In this document: positions 17,312-25,857 of the stretch, in pieces | How positions within the stretch are numbered: the stretch's first letter is position 1 | Layout: every line of letters begins with the position of its first letter | Translations under genes and position numbers: made by a program | Assembly: GCA_016713405.1 (NCBI GenBank) | Contig: JADJPF010000004.1 | Coordinates: 1 to 64,000, forward strand | DNA from: Blastocatellia bacterium | GTDB lineage: Bacteria > Acidobacteriota > Blastocatellia > Chloracidobacteriales > JADJPF01 | Direction of reading: 5' to 3' | Length of the DNA stretch: 64,000 nucleotides | The notes under the pieces: generated by a model | Databases searched by the model: none | What the model was told of the DNA's origin: nothing | The model's input: only the letters and a program-made list of their open reading frames with translations

Positions 17312-18922
17312 TTAGAGTCCTAAAACTTCTTGATATTCTCCAAAAACTTTTCTTAAAACATTAGAAATTTCTCCTACAGTTGCATAACACTCTACTGCAT
17401 TAATAATATAAGGCATTAGATTTTCATTAGTTTGCGCTATACGTTCAATTTCTGATAAAGCTTCTTGTACAAGTGAGTTATTTCTTTCTGCACGAAGTTT
17501 TTGTAAAAACTCTACTTGCAAGCGTTCAATTTCTGGATCAATTCTTAATCTAGGAATAGAATGTTCTTCTTTGATAGCAAATTTATTTACACCAACAACG
17601 ATTTCTTCGCCTCGTTCTACTTGTTTTTGATACTTGTAAGCAGCGTCTTGAATTTCTCGTTGTATCCAACCTTTTTCAATTGCAGTTAAAACGCCTCCCA
17701 TATCATCAATTTTGTTTATATATTCTCTAGCTTTTAGTTCAAGTTCATTTGTTAAATATTCTATAAGATAAGAACCTGCTAGCGGGTCGGCTGAATCTGC
17801 TACGCCAGATTCATGTGCAATAACTTGTTGGGTACGAAGCGCGACACGGGCCGCTTCTTCTGTAGGTAAACTTAAAGCCTCGTCCCGTGAGTTTGTATGT
17901 AGTGATTGTGTTCCACCTAAAACAGCCGCTAAAGCCTGAATGGTGACACGTACAACATTGACATCAGGTTGTTGGGCTGTAAGTGTGCTACCAGCGGTTT
18001 GAGTATGAAAACGTAGCATCATAGACTTTTCGTCTTTTGCTCCAAAACGTTCTCGCATAATGCTGGCCCAAAGACGACGAGCAGCACGAAACTTTGCTAT
18101 TTCTTCTAGCAAATTATTATGTGCATTAAAGAAAAAGCTTAATCTTGGGGCAAATTTATCAACCTCTAAACCTACATCAATTGCCGCTTGGACATAACAA
18201 ATCGCGTTGGCAAGTGTAAAAGCTATTTCCTGGGCTGCTGTTGAACCTGCTTCACGAATATGATAACCAGAAATAGAAATAGTGTTCCAATTAGGAACTT
18301 CTTTAGCACAAAAAGCAAAAATATCTGTAATTATTCGTAAAGATGCTTTTGGCGGATAAATATAAGTTCCACGTGCAATATATTCTTTTAAGATGTCGTT
18401 TTGTATTGTCCCATTAATTTTATCAAGCGATATGCCTTGTTTTTTAGCAACAGCAATATAAAGAGCAAGCAAAATTGATGCTGTAGAATTGATGGTCATT
18501 GAAGTTGAGACTTTATCAAGCGGTATACCATCAAAGAGTATTTCCATATCTTGTAGAGAATCTATTGCTACACCAACTTTTCCAACTTCTCCAAGTGAAA
18601 GCGGACTATCAGAATCTAGCCCAATTTGTGTTGGTAGATCAAAAGCAACAGAAAGCCCTGTAGTACCATTTTCTAGCAAATATTTATAGCGTTGATTAGA
18701 CTCGCGTGCTGTTCCAAAACCAGCATATTGGCGCATTGTCCAAAAGCGGCTTCGATACATATTGGCGTGAATACCACGAGTAAAAGGATATTGTCCAGGC
18801 TCAGAAAGGTCTAAAAACCCTTCTTTATCAATAGCATCTTCGGCTAAAAATGTTCTTTTAATTTCTATACCAGAAGAAGTCTCAAAATTTTCTTTGCGCT
18901 CTTTAACTTGTTTTGTTGACAT
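17312..18922 (-). CDS. Methylmalonyl-CoA mutase large (catalytic) subunit
   Basis: A 536-residue TIM-barrel subunit of an acyl-CoA mutase, without the C-terminal B12-binding domain; the cobalamin-binding small subunit must be encoded elsewhere. Signatures: TMRQYAGFGTARESNQ with the active-site Tyr typical of methylmalonyl-CoA rather than isobutyryl-CoA mutases; GLSVAFDLPTQIGLDSD; PPKASLRII with the CoA carboxylate-binding Arg; ISISGYHIREAGS with the His over the corrin; and LHTNSRDEALSLPTEEAAR. It interconverts methylmalonyl-CoA and succinyl-CoA in propionate or branched-chain metabolism. Its first 20 bases overlap the end of the upstream glycosyltransferase gene, indicating translational coupling. 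Confidence 0.92.
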   Translation of the reverse strand: MSTKQVKERKENFETSSGIEIKRTFLAEDAIDKEGFLDLSEPGQYPFTRGIHANMYRSRFWTMRQYAGFGTARESNQRYKYLLENGTTGLSVAFDLPTQIGLDSDSPLSLGEVGKVGVAIDSLQDMEILFDGIPLDKVSTSMTINSTASILLALYIAVAKKQGISLDKINGTIQNDILKEYIARGTYIYPPKASLRIITDIFAFCAKEVPNWNTISISGYHIREAGSTAAQEIAFTLANAICYVQAAIDVGLEVDKFAPRLSFFFNAHNNLLEEIAKFRAARRLWASIMRERFGAKDEKSMMLRFHTQTAGSTLTAQQPDVNVVRVTIQALAAVLGGTQSLHTNSRDEALSLPTEEAARVALRTQQVIAHESGVADSADPLAGSYLIEYLTNELELKAREYINKIDDMGGVLTAIEKGWIQREIQDAAYKYQKQVERGEEIVVGVNKFAIKEEHSIPRLRIDPEIERLQVEFLQKLRAERNNSLVQEALSEIERIAQTNENLMPYIINAVECYATVGEISNVLRKVFGEYQEVLGL

Positions 18923-20249
18923 ATGTTAGTTGTTCCTGAAAATGGTTTTTTCTTATAGCTCGAAATCTTAGCAGATCCCATATTAGTAAAGCAAAAAATG
19001 GTAGATATTCAATTAATTTGATAATTGTAGATTCTTGCCAAATATTTTCTTGTGTGTATTTAATTAAAATATAGTAGGAAAATTGACAAGACATTATTAA
19101 CCAAAAAAAAGCTTTGCTTGGAATAAATATTAAAAGAGGGATAATCCAAGTTAAATACCAGGGATGAACTATTGGAGAAAAAATATAAATTCCCATTAAA
19201 AATAAAAAAATAGTAAATATAAAATCTTGTTTTTTAAGCAAGATAATTATTATATAAATAGCTAGAAATATATAACAGATAAAGCTAGATATTTTACTTT
19301 GATTAGTAAAAAAATGTAGTAAAGAAAATATAGAACTATTAAAATAAAAGTCTTTAATAAAAGTATTAAAAGAGCCTAAAACTTTATATCCTATACTTAA
19401 GTAAGGCAAATAACATAAAAATATTGTTACTAAAAATATACTATAAAAAAGCGGTAAGTATTTTCTTTTGATATAATAAAAACTGATTGGTAAAAAAATA
19501 ATAGGCATTATTTTTATTAAAATAGCACTAGAGAGAGCTATTGCAGATATGGCAACTCTTTTTGATAAAACTGTATAAATAAAAAGAACTAAAAAAAATA
19601 CTCCTACTGCGTCAATATGTCCACTAATAAAAAATTCAACTATTGGCAATGGACAAAGACAATAAATTGCTACATTTGTTGGATTAATTTTTAATAAATC
19701 AAGTATTTTAAGCAGTATTAAATTAGTGAAAATTTCAAAAATTAGTAACAATATTTTAATACTAATAATATTATTTTTGCTAAATAAAAAGGCCACAAAA
19801 AATAACATTTGTGCTAAAGGTGGGTAAATTGTTGGTAAGTGGGGATGGTTGATAGAATTATAAATAGACAAATGTCTATAATTCATTAATTCTAAAGCAT
19901 TTGGAGAATATAAATAAGGGTTAATGCCTTGAGTTTGTATATAACCATCCCAAATATAGCGATAAATGTCATTAGATAGAAATGGAGGTAAAGAGATTAA
20001 TGTTAATCTATATAATGTCCCAAATATAAAAATAAGTATTAATATAGTATTATATGAATCATTTATTTTGGATAAAATCTTTATATTAATAAAATATAAA
20101 GTAAAACAAATAGTTATACTTACAATATATATAATATAAAATGACTGTTGGTTATTAATAAAATATAAAGATAAATATATTATTTCAGAGATAGAGCAAG
20201 ATAGTAAAAAATAAAATAATTTAAGGTTTTTATTTTCGCTGCATAACAT
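18903..20249 (-). CDS. Polytopic membrane glycosyltransferase (GT-C type, mannosyltransferase-like)
   Basis: A 448-residue, very hydrophobic protein with about 12 membrane segments. The loop FLSNDIYRYIWDGYIQTQGINPY with acidic residues after the first helices, followed by PTIYPPLAQ, is the GT-C pattern seen in polyprenyl-phosphate-dependent mannosyl/hexosyltransferases. It probably moves a sugar from a lipid carrier to a periplasmic acceptor; donor and acceptor are unknown. The gene is markedly AT-rich, expected for so many Ile and Phe codons. It begins 8 bases after the upstream gene and overlaps the mutase gene by 20 bases. Confidence 0.75.
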   Translation of the reverse strand: MLCSENKNLKLFYFLLSCSISEIIYLSLYFINNQQSFYIIYIVSITICFTLYFINIKILSKINDSYNTILILIFIFGTLYRLTLISLPPFLSNDIYRYIWDGYIQTQGINPYLYSPNALELMNYRHLSIYNSINHPHLPTIYPPLAQMLFFVAFLFSKNNIISIKILLLIFEIFTNLILLKILDLLKINPTNVAIYCLCPLPIVEFFISGHIDAVGVFFLVLFIYTVLSKRVAISAIALSSAILIKIMPIIFLPISFYYIKRKYLPLFYSIFLVTIFLCYLPYLSIGYKVLGSFNTFIKDFYFNSSIFSLLHFFTNQSKISSFICYIFLAIYIIIILLKKQDFIFTIFLFLMGIYIFSPIVHPWYLTWIIPLLIFIPSKAFFWLIMSCQFSYYILIKYTQENIWQESTIIKLIEYLPFFALLIWDLLRFRAIRKNHFQEQLTYVNKTS

Positions 20250-20257
20250 TAAAATTG

Positions 20258-22270
20258 TTAATTCATAAAAAATCTTAGTAGCATTATCGCGCTAAAGACT
20301 AAAGATATTATAGAAATAACTTTAGCTACAGTAGCTTTACTACGATTTTCTGTAATTCCATATTTATCTAGGATTTTAAGTGCATTTTGAGATTTAATTA
20401 AACCCACTACAGATAGTGGAAACAGACAAGTGCAAATTAAACCAACAATAGAAAAAATCAATGCTGATTGAGCGTCTTCAAAGGCTTTTACTACTTCAGA
20501 ATTTCTAGTTGCGTCAGAATAAGTTTGTCCTATAGGTGAAGCAACTGGTAGTTGACCGGGTACAGGTGGAGCAAATGGAGGAGGTTGATACATTGCATTT
20601 GGCTGATTAGGCATAGGCGGTGCAAAAGGTGGTCTTGGCCCAGGTGCCATTTGTGGAGGTTGTGCATAGGGTTGATATTGTGGCTGATTTGGTTGTTGGT
20701 AGGGCATTGGATTAGGGCTATATCCAGGACTTGGAGGAGGATATTGACCCTGATTAGGGGGGTAGGGTTGCGCTTGGTTAGGGGAATAAGGTTGTGCTTG
20801 GTTGTGTGGGTAGGGTTGCGCTTGGGCCGGTGGATAAGGCTGTTGAAGCGGGTAGCTTTGACGCACAGGAGGTGCCATTTGAGTTGGATTTTGGTTAATT
20901 CCTGGAGCCGTGTTAGCTGGTCTAATAGGTTGTGTGTTATATGCTTCAGGAGACATTGCAGGTGGGTAATTAGGGTTAAATCCAGCTTGATTTGGAGGCA
21001 TTCCTGGTGCAGGAGTCATCATTGTTGGAGGTACTTGGTTTGCATAAGGAAAAGCCTGGGGCGGCGCATTTACCCAAGGATCTTGCGAATTTAACAACTC
21101 ATTGGCTTGTTGACAAGTAATAATATTTGGATTTGCCTCTGAGGAAAGTCCTTTTTCTACTTCTAATTGTAACTTACCACAATATTTTTCTATTTCTCGG
21201 TCAGATGCTACTATTTTTATTTTTGTTTTATCTTTAAGCAATTTATAAGTTGCTAAATCTATAACAACAGAATAGTTACGTTCAATTAATGCTGTTACTG
21301 CCGCGCTAATACGATCAGCTAAATCATCTGGACGAGTTAGACCAAAAGAAGGGAAATTGATTAAATCAACGTCTAACCTAATAGGTCTAGGGGATGAACT
21401 AATAAAAATATCTATAAATAGACGAGGACTTGCACCAAAACCCATTTGAAAAGTTGAAATTAGCTGCACGTCATCATAAGGGATTCGCTCAATTGTTGGA
21501 TGTGCAATACTAAAACCATAGTCATTAGCTGAAACACGACCACTAGATATTGGAGTAACAGATTTAGCTGCTTCATCATATAGTGGGTTTAGCACTTTAA
21601 CACTTTGCCACCATTCACCCTTAACTTGATTTGGTTTATCAGCAATAGGTTGCTGAATAGTTGCAGCATCACCTTTAAGGTCTGAGGTCATTTCTGGTAA
21701 ACCAGGTGTAGTTTTATAAGGGTCTATGCTTGCGTCAGTTTGTCTGGCAGTAGCTTTGCCTAGGGGTTTCTTATTTAAGCTTTCGTCTTTGGCTTCTTTA
21801 GCTTCATAAAAAACAGGGTAATCTGAATCTAAAGCATTTTGTTTTGGAGCAGAATTTTCAACCTCTCCAAAAAGAGGTGGTAGAGGCTTACTTTCACTAA
21901 TTTTTACTATTTCTGGACTAACTTCTTCTACTTTAGGGCTTGGCTGAGGTGCTTCGTTAGAAACGTTAGAAACACTTTTAGCTGCAATAGGTGCTTGCTC
22001 AACTGGAATAGGAGCAGACTCTTTTATATGGTCAGTTTCATCGGCAATAAGATTTATTGTTGCTATTGCACCAATAGATTCTAAGGCGGATTTATATTTG
22101 TTGGCTTGATCTTGTGTTAGCCCTTTTTTTACTACAATAGGCGCAGAAGCAATCATACGCTCTGCTTTATCATTAGGTACTTTAAACTTTTCTATTAGCT
22201 TGCTTTTAACAAACTCTCTTTTTTCTGGGCTGTCTTCTTTTAATCCTTCAAATATTACTTGAAACGCCAT
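20258..22270 (-). CDS. Large proline-rich membrane-anchored protein
   Basis: A 670-residue protein, not a named family. Order: residues 1-80 a compact alpha/beta domain like the ribosomal L7/L12 C-terminal fold (KREFVKSKLIEKFKVPNDKAERMI, KYKSALESIGA); about 80-210 acidic, disordered; about 215-345 a beta-rich PH-like region (YDEAAKSVTPISSGRVSANDYGF ... IPYDDVQLISTFQMG); about 390-580 a Pro/Gln/Asn/Tyr repeat region with units such as AQPYPPNQ; finally two membrane helices in a DUF4190-like arrangement (EDAQSALIFSIVGLICTCLFPL, then VISIISLVFSAIMLL). Role unknown; the design suggests a surface or envelope scaffold. Repeat copies may vary. First gene of a set with the glycosyltransferase and mutase. 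Confidence 0.7.
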   Translation of the reverse strand: MAFQVIFEGLKEDSPEKREFVKSKLIEKFKVPNDKAERMIASAPIVVKKGLTQDQANKYKSALESIGAIATINLIADETDHIKESAPIPVEQAPIAAKSVSNVSNEAPQPSPKVEEVSPEIVKISESKPLPPLFGEVENSAPKQNALDSDYPVFYEAKEAKDESLNKKPLGKATARQTDASIDPYKTTPGLPEMTSDLKGDAATIQQPIADKPNQVKGEWWQSVKVLNPLYDEAAKSVTPISSGRVSANDYGFSIAHPTIERIPYDDVQLISTFQMGFGASPRLFIDIFISSSPRPIRLDVDLINFPSFGLTRPDDLADRISAAVTALIERNYSVVIDLATYKLLKDKTKIKIVASDREIEKYCGKLQLEVEKGLSSEANPNIITCQQANELLNSQDPWVNAPPQAFPYANQVPPTMMTPAPGMPPNQAGFNPNYPPAMSPEAYNTQPIRPANTAPGINQNPTQMAPPVRQSYPLQQPYPPAQAQPYPHNQAQPYSPNQAQPYPPNQGQYPPPSPGYSPNPMPYQQPNQPQYQPYAQPPQMAPGPRPPFAPPMPNQPNAMYQPPPFAPPVPGQLPVASPIGQTYSDATRNSEVVKAFEDAQSALIFSIVGLICTCLFPLSVVGLIKSQNALKILDKYGITENRSKATVAKVISIISLVFSAIMLLRFFMN

Positions 22271-22315
22271 TATTCACCTCGCAGAGCAACTACATAGGTA
22301 GTTGAAGGGCTTTGG

Positions 22316-23083
22316 TTAAGAAATGATTAAAAAATCTAATAACTTTTCTGTAACATAGTAAAGCACTACTCCACCAAATACTGCCAATGGAATGGTGGTA
22401 CGTTCTGAACCGCTATTTACTTCTGGAATCAAATCTGAAGCAGCAACATAAAGCGTAACACCAGCCGACAAAGGCAAAGCATAATGAGATGCTTGCTTAA
22501 AAATAACTATTGCTAATGTTCCAATCAATGTTACTACACCAATAAAAACACTTGCGAAAAATGCCGTAGAGCGGCTTTGACCAGCAGCAATCATTATGGA
22601 TGCAACTGTAAAACCTTCGGGTAATTTGTGCATTATTATAGCAATAAAAATAAGTATTCCTAATTTAACATCTACAGCAAAACCTGCACCTATTGAAATA
22701 CCATCAAAAAATGTGTGCATCGCCAAACCACCTACCGCTGTATAAGCCGATGCTACTGATAAAAGATGTGCATGGGTTTCTTCCCCAAAATGAAAATGTG
22801 ATGCTAAAGTATGCTCAAAAAATTGTATTAGCAAATATCCTGCTAGTACTATCATTAGTGTTTGAGTATTATTACCAGAATTTATTTCTAAACTAGCAGG
22901 GATTATTCTTAAAAAAGTTGCTGCTAACATAAACCCAGCACCACTAGCTATTAAATACTTAAGTATTTTAGGATCTACTGCTGGTCTTGAAGAAATAAAC
23001 AACCCACCTATGATGTTTGCTACTGCTGCAACTAAAGCATAAAGTATTGCTCCTGACCACTGCATGAATAGATACTCTTTCAC
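22316..23083 (-). CDS. ZIP-family divalent metal transporter
   Basis: A 255-residue inner membrane protein with eight hydrophobic segments. The ZIP metal-path motifs are present: HTFFDGISIGAGF in the fourth helix and HKLPEGFTVASIM in the fifth, each with the metal-binding His. A His-bearing loop (HTLASHFHFGEETHAHLL) lies between helices 3 and 4, as often in this family. Probable zinc or iron uptake. Monocistronic; the divergent dcw cluster begins about 490 bases away. Confidence 0.9.
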   Translation of the reverse strand: MKEYLFMQWSGAILYALVAAVANIIGGLFISSRPAVDPKILKYLIASGAGFMLAATFLRIIPASLEINSGNNTQTLMIVLAGYLLIQFFEHTLASHFHFGEETHAHLLSVASAYTAVGGLAMHTFFDGISIGAGFAVDVKLGILIFIAIIMHKLPEGFTVASIMIAAGQSRSTAFFASVFIGVVTLIGTLAIVIFKQASHYALPLSAGVTLYVAASDLIPEVNSGSERTTIPLAVFGGVVLYYVTEKLLDFLIIS

Positions 23084-23367
23084 CTAAACGGGTATTTTTA
23101 TATGGCTCTTTTTTGATAAACGGCCATCATAACACACTTGCTAAAAACTGTCTTGTTGTCAGGGAAGATGTTTTAACTTCTCTTGTCTGTAAATAGAATA
23201 AATTAACTAATTAATCTAATTATACAGTAATATGCGTATAGAAATAACCTTACTAATAAATAAGGTTATAAATTTGAATAAAGAAACAATTTAAAGTTCA
23301 GGAAAAACTCAAGCTTTAGTTAGCTAAATTACAGTATATAAATAATATTAGTAGTTGGAGTTTTTGC

Positions 23368-23397
23368 TTGACAGACTTTCTAATAGTGGCGTAGTAT
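23368..23397 (+). promoter_or_regulatory. Probable sigma-70 type promoter of the dcw cluster
   Basis: A consensus TTGACA (23368-23373) and TAGTAT (23392-23397) with an 18-base spacer lie about 175 bases before rsmH. The rest of the 484-base gap (23084-23567) is AT-rich; no ORF, mraZ gene or mraZ-type repeat boxes were seen in it. Confidence 0.6.
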
Positions 23398-23573
23398 TTT
23401 GGTTGTAAAAAAGCAAAAGTAGCTTTTTTTTAGTGTGTTGGCCTTTTTCAGTTAAAGTTCTGCTTAAAGAGATTAATTATAATATTAACCCTCACACAAA
23501 ATGTTTATCTAAACTAATTAGGCACGGCTTAGAGTAAGCTAAAACAAAATTAAAATTTTTAAGGAGTTTGGCT

Positions 23574-24542
23574 GTGTCAGCAACAAGCTTTTTTCATCGT
23601 TCAGTTTTACTTACAGAAATATTAACAAGCTTTGAAACAGTTTCAAGCGGGTTAATTATTGACTGTACTCTTGGCTTGGGAGGCCATAGCGAGACTTTAC
23701 TTTCAACAAAAAAAGATATCTATTTGTTAGGGATTGATCGAGATTTAATTGCTATAAAATGTGCCGAAGAACGCCTTGCTAACTTTGGCAAACGCTTTGA
23801 AAGCTCCCATGCTGATTTTAGAGATATAAAAAGAGCAGTTACTACAAGCAATTTCAGCCATTTACCTATACAAGGCATCTTAGTAGATCTAGGAGTATCT
23901 TCAATGCAGCTAGATACTCCTAGTCGAGGTTTTAGCTTTCAACACGAAGGCCCGCTAGATATGAGAATGGATTTTTCTCAAGGCGAAACAGCCGCTGACC
24001 TTGTTAATTCTTTATTAGAAGAAGAACTAGCTGATTTAATTTATGAATATGGAGAAGAACCTGCTGCCCGTGTTATTGCTCGCCATATTGTTAATAATAG
24101 AGAGCTTAAAGCTATTAAAACAACTCGTGAGCTAGCCCTAATTGTTGCAAAAGCTGTAGCCTGGCGGGAAAGAAAGCTTGGACACAAAATAGATTATAAC
24201 CAAATACATCCGGCAACTCGTACTTTTCAAGCCTTACGTATAGCTGTCAACCAAGAACTAACTAATTTAGATAAGTTTGTAATGGAAGCCATAGATCTAC
24301 TTTCTCCAAATGGACGTTTAGCCATAATTTCTTTTCATTCTCTAGAAGATAGAATAATTAAAAATACTTATCGTGCTGCAACAGGTGTTTGCCAATGTCC
24401 TCCAAGGCTACCACAATGTATTTGTGGTAGAAAAGAAAAAGTAACTTTAATTACTAAAAAACCTTTAGTTTCTACTGAGCATGAAAAATCTACTAATCCA
24501 AGGTCAAGAAGCGCAAAACTAAGGGTTTGTGAAAAGTTATAA
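23574..24542 (+). CDS. rsmH: 16S rRNA (cytosine1402-N4)-methyltransferase
   Basis: RsmH (MraW), 322 residues, methylates N4 of C1402 in the 16S rRNA P site. Motifs: FHRSVLLTEIL at the N terminus, DCTLGLGGHSE for SAM binding, GILVDLGVSSMQLD, GFSFQHEGPLDMRMD, NQELTNL and IISFHSLEDRIIK. The annotated start is GTG 23574, 7 bases after AAGGAG (23561-23566); a TTG at 23568 would be only one base from that site. This is the first gene of the dcw cluster; the usual mraZ before it is missing. Confidence 0.97.
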   Translation: MSATSFFHRSVLLTEILTSFETVSSGLIIDCTLGLGGHSETLLSTKKDIYLLGIDRDLIAIKCAEERLANFGKRFESSHADFRDIKRAVTTSNFSHLPIQGILVDLGVSSMQLDTPSRGFSFQHEGPLDMRMDFSQGETAADLVNSLLEEELADLIYEYGEEPAARVIARHIVNNRELKAIKTTRELALIVAKAVAWRERKLGHKIDYNQIHPATRTFQALRIAVNQELTNLDKFVMEAIDLLSPNGRLAIISFHSLEDRIIKNTYRAATGVCQCPPRLPQCICGRKEKVTLITKKPLVSTEHEKSTNPRSRSAKLRVCEKL

Positions 24543-24576
24543 TAGATTTGGGTAAACAAATTTTGAGGTATTTGTT

Positions 24577-25458
24577 ATGTCAAAAGTATTAAAAGCTGAT
24601 CAAATAGTCCAACAAAAAAAGGCAAAAGAGATAATTTATCCAGATAGTGATGGCAAACGTATGGCTGATAATACTGAACAGTTTGATTTTATTGTAGAAC
24701 TAAAATTAAACATGGAATGGATTTTTGCTGAAGAGCCAAATGTATTTGTAGCAGGTGATTTACTCTGGTATCCAGTGGAGGGCGATAACAAAATTAGACT
24801 TGCTCCAGACACAATGTTAGCGTTTGGTCGTCCAAAAGGTCGCCGAGGCTCTTATATGCAATGGAAAGAAGCAGGAATTGCTCCTCAAGTTGTTTTTGAA
24901 GTTCTATCGCCTGGCAACCGTGCTAAGGAAATGAAAAAGAAACTTGAATTTTATGAAAAATATGGAGTACAAGAATACTACATTATTGATCCCGATAGAA
25001 AAACACTTAAGGGTTATATTAGAGCAGGCCATCAATTGTCCCCAATTGTCCAAATGAATGGTTGGATTAGTCCTAAATTAAAAATAAAGTTTGAAATTAA
25101 AAATAAAGAAATCTTGCTTTACCAACCTGATGGAAATCCATTCATTAAATATTTAGAACTAACTCAACGTTTTCAAGAAAAAAGTTTAGCTCTTGATGCT
25201 GAAAAAGTCCTTACCGAAAATGAAAAAGCGCGTGCCGAAAATGAAAAAGCGCGTGCTGAAAGTGAAAGAATACGTGCCGAAAGTGAAAGAATGCGTGCCG
25301 AAAGTGAAAGAATGCGTGCCGAAAATGAAAAAGTGCGTGCTGAAAGTGAAAGAGTGCGTGCCGAAAATGAAAAAGCGCGTGCTGAAAGTGAGAAAGCGCG
25401 TGCTGAAAAATTAGCAGAACAACTTCGGCTACTGGGAATAGATCCAGATAAAGTTTAA
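24577..25458 (+). CDS. Uma2-family (DUF820) restriction-endonuclease-fold protein with heptad tail
   Basis: A 293-residue protein. Residues about 35-190 are the Uma2/DUF820 domain, a PD-(D/E)xK-like fold: LAPDTMLAFG, PQVVFEVLSPGNRAKEMKKK and YYIIDPDRKTLKGY hold the acidic and lysine residues of the putative nuclease site. Residues 214-276 are nine exact seven-residue units of the type ENEKARA/ESERMRA, a continuous coiled coil. The family is very abundant in cyanobacteria and Acidobacteria, with unclear function. Unusually, it sits between rsmH and ftsL in the dcw cluster on the same strand, with gaps of 34 and 21 bases, so it is likely co-transcribed with division genes. Confidence 0.85.
   Translation: MSKVLKADQIVQQKKAKEIIYPDSDGKRMADNTEQFDFIVELKLNMEWIFAEEPNVFVAGDLLWYPVEGDNKIRLAPDTMLAFGRPKGRRGSYMQWKEAGIAPQVVFEVLSPGNRAKEMKKKLEFYEKYGVQEYYIIDPDRKTLKGYIRAGHQLSPIVQMNGWISPKLKIKFEIKNKEILLYQPDGNPFIKYLELTQRFQEKSLALDAEKVLTENEKARAENEKARAESERIRAESERMRAESERMRAENEKVRAESERVRAENEKARAESEKARAEKLAEQLRLLGIDPDKV
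25216..25404 (+). repeat. Nine tandem 21-base units in the Uma2-family gene
   Basis: Nine in-frame 21-base units, such as GAAAATGAAAAAGCGCGTGC plus one base, encode heptads of a coiled coil. Near identity at DNA level means copy number is prone to change by slippage in steps of seven residues. Confidence 0.9.
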
Positions 25459-25479
25459 TGTCTTTTGGGTAAATAAGTT

Positions 25480-25824
25480 ATGTCACAGTATTTTGATAAA
25501 CAAGTAAAAAATACTCAAGTAATACGCCGTGATGGTAAAAATCAAACAGTACTAGTAATTTTAGCTCTTGCTCTAGGCTGTGTTATTACCTATGGTTTTA
25601 TTTTGGCGGCACAAAAACACTTTTCTGCACTTGAAATAGGCTATAAAAGCGAAGAGCTAAAACGAGAGCGCGATAAACTTGAGCTTCAGCAACGTAAACT
25701 TACTTTGGAGATGGAAAAAAAGCTAGCACCGCAAAAACTTGATTCTAAAGCTCAACAACAAGGTTTGGCTTTGCCTGTAGCAAAAGTTGATAAGAAACAG
25801 GAATCAGAAAAAGTATCAGATTAA
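25480..25824 (+). CDS. ftsL: Cell division protein FtsL-like
   Basis: A 114-residue bitopic protein: a cytoplasmic N terminus of about 22 residues, one membrane helix (VLVILALALGCVITYGFILAA), then a periplasmic coiled coil (ELKRERDKLELQQRKLTLEMEKK). Sequence identity within FtsL is always low; the call rests on topology, size and position directly before ftsI. FtsL with FtsB and FtsQ activates septal wall synthesis by FtsW/FtsI. Confidence 0.8.
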   Translation: MSQYFDKQVKNTQVIRRDGKNQTVLVILALALGCVITYGFILAAQKHFSALEIGYKSEELKRERDKLELQQRKLTLEMEKKLAPQKLDSKAQQQGLALPVAKVDKKQESEKVSD

Positions 25825-25857
25825 AAATAAAATTTTTAGTTTTAAGGAGTAGTAGTT

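Noticed and set aside
20552..21094. 180-residue open frame on the plus strand
   Set aside because: It is antisense to the Pro-rich repeat of the 670-residue protein; its Trp/Arg-rich composition is the mirror of that low-complexity DNA and it has no ribosome site.
25193..25414. 73-residue Lys/Val-rich frame in the Uma2-family gene
   Set aside because: It is only the heptad repeat read in another frame.
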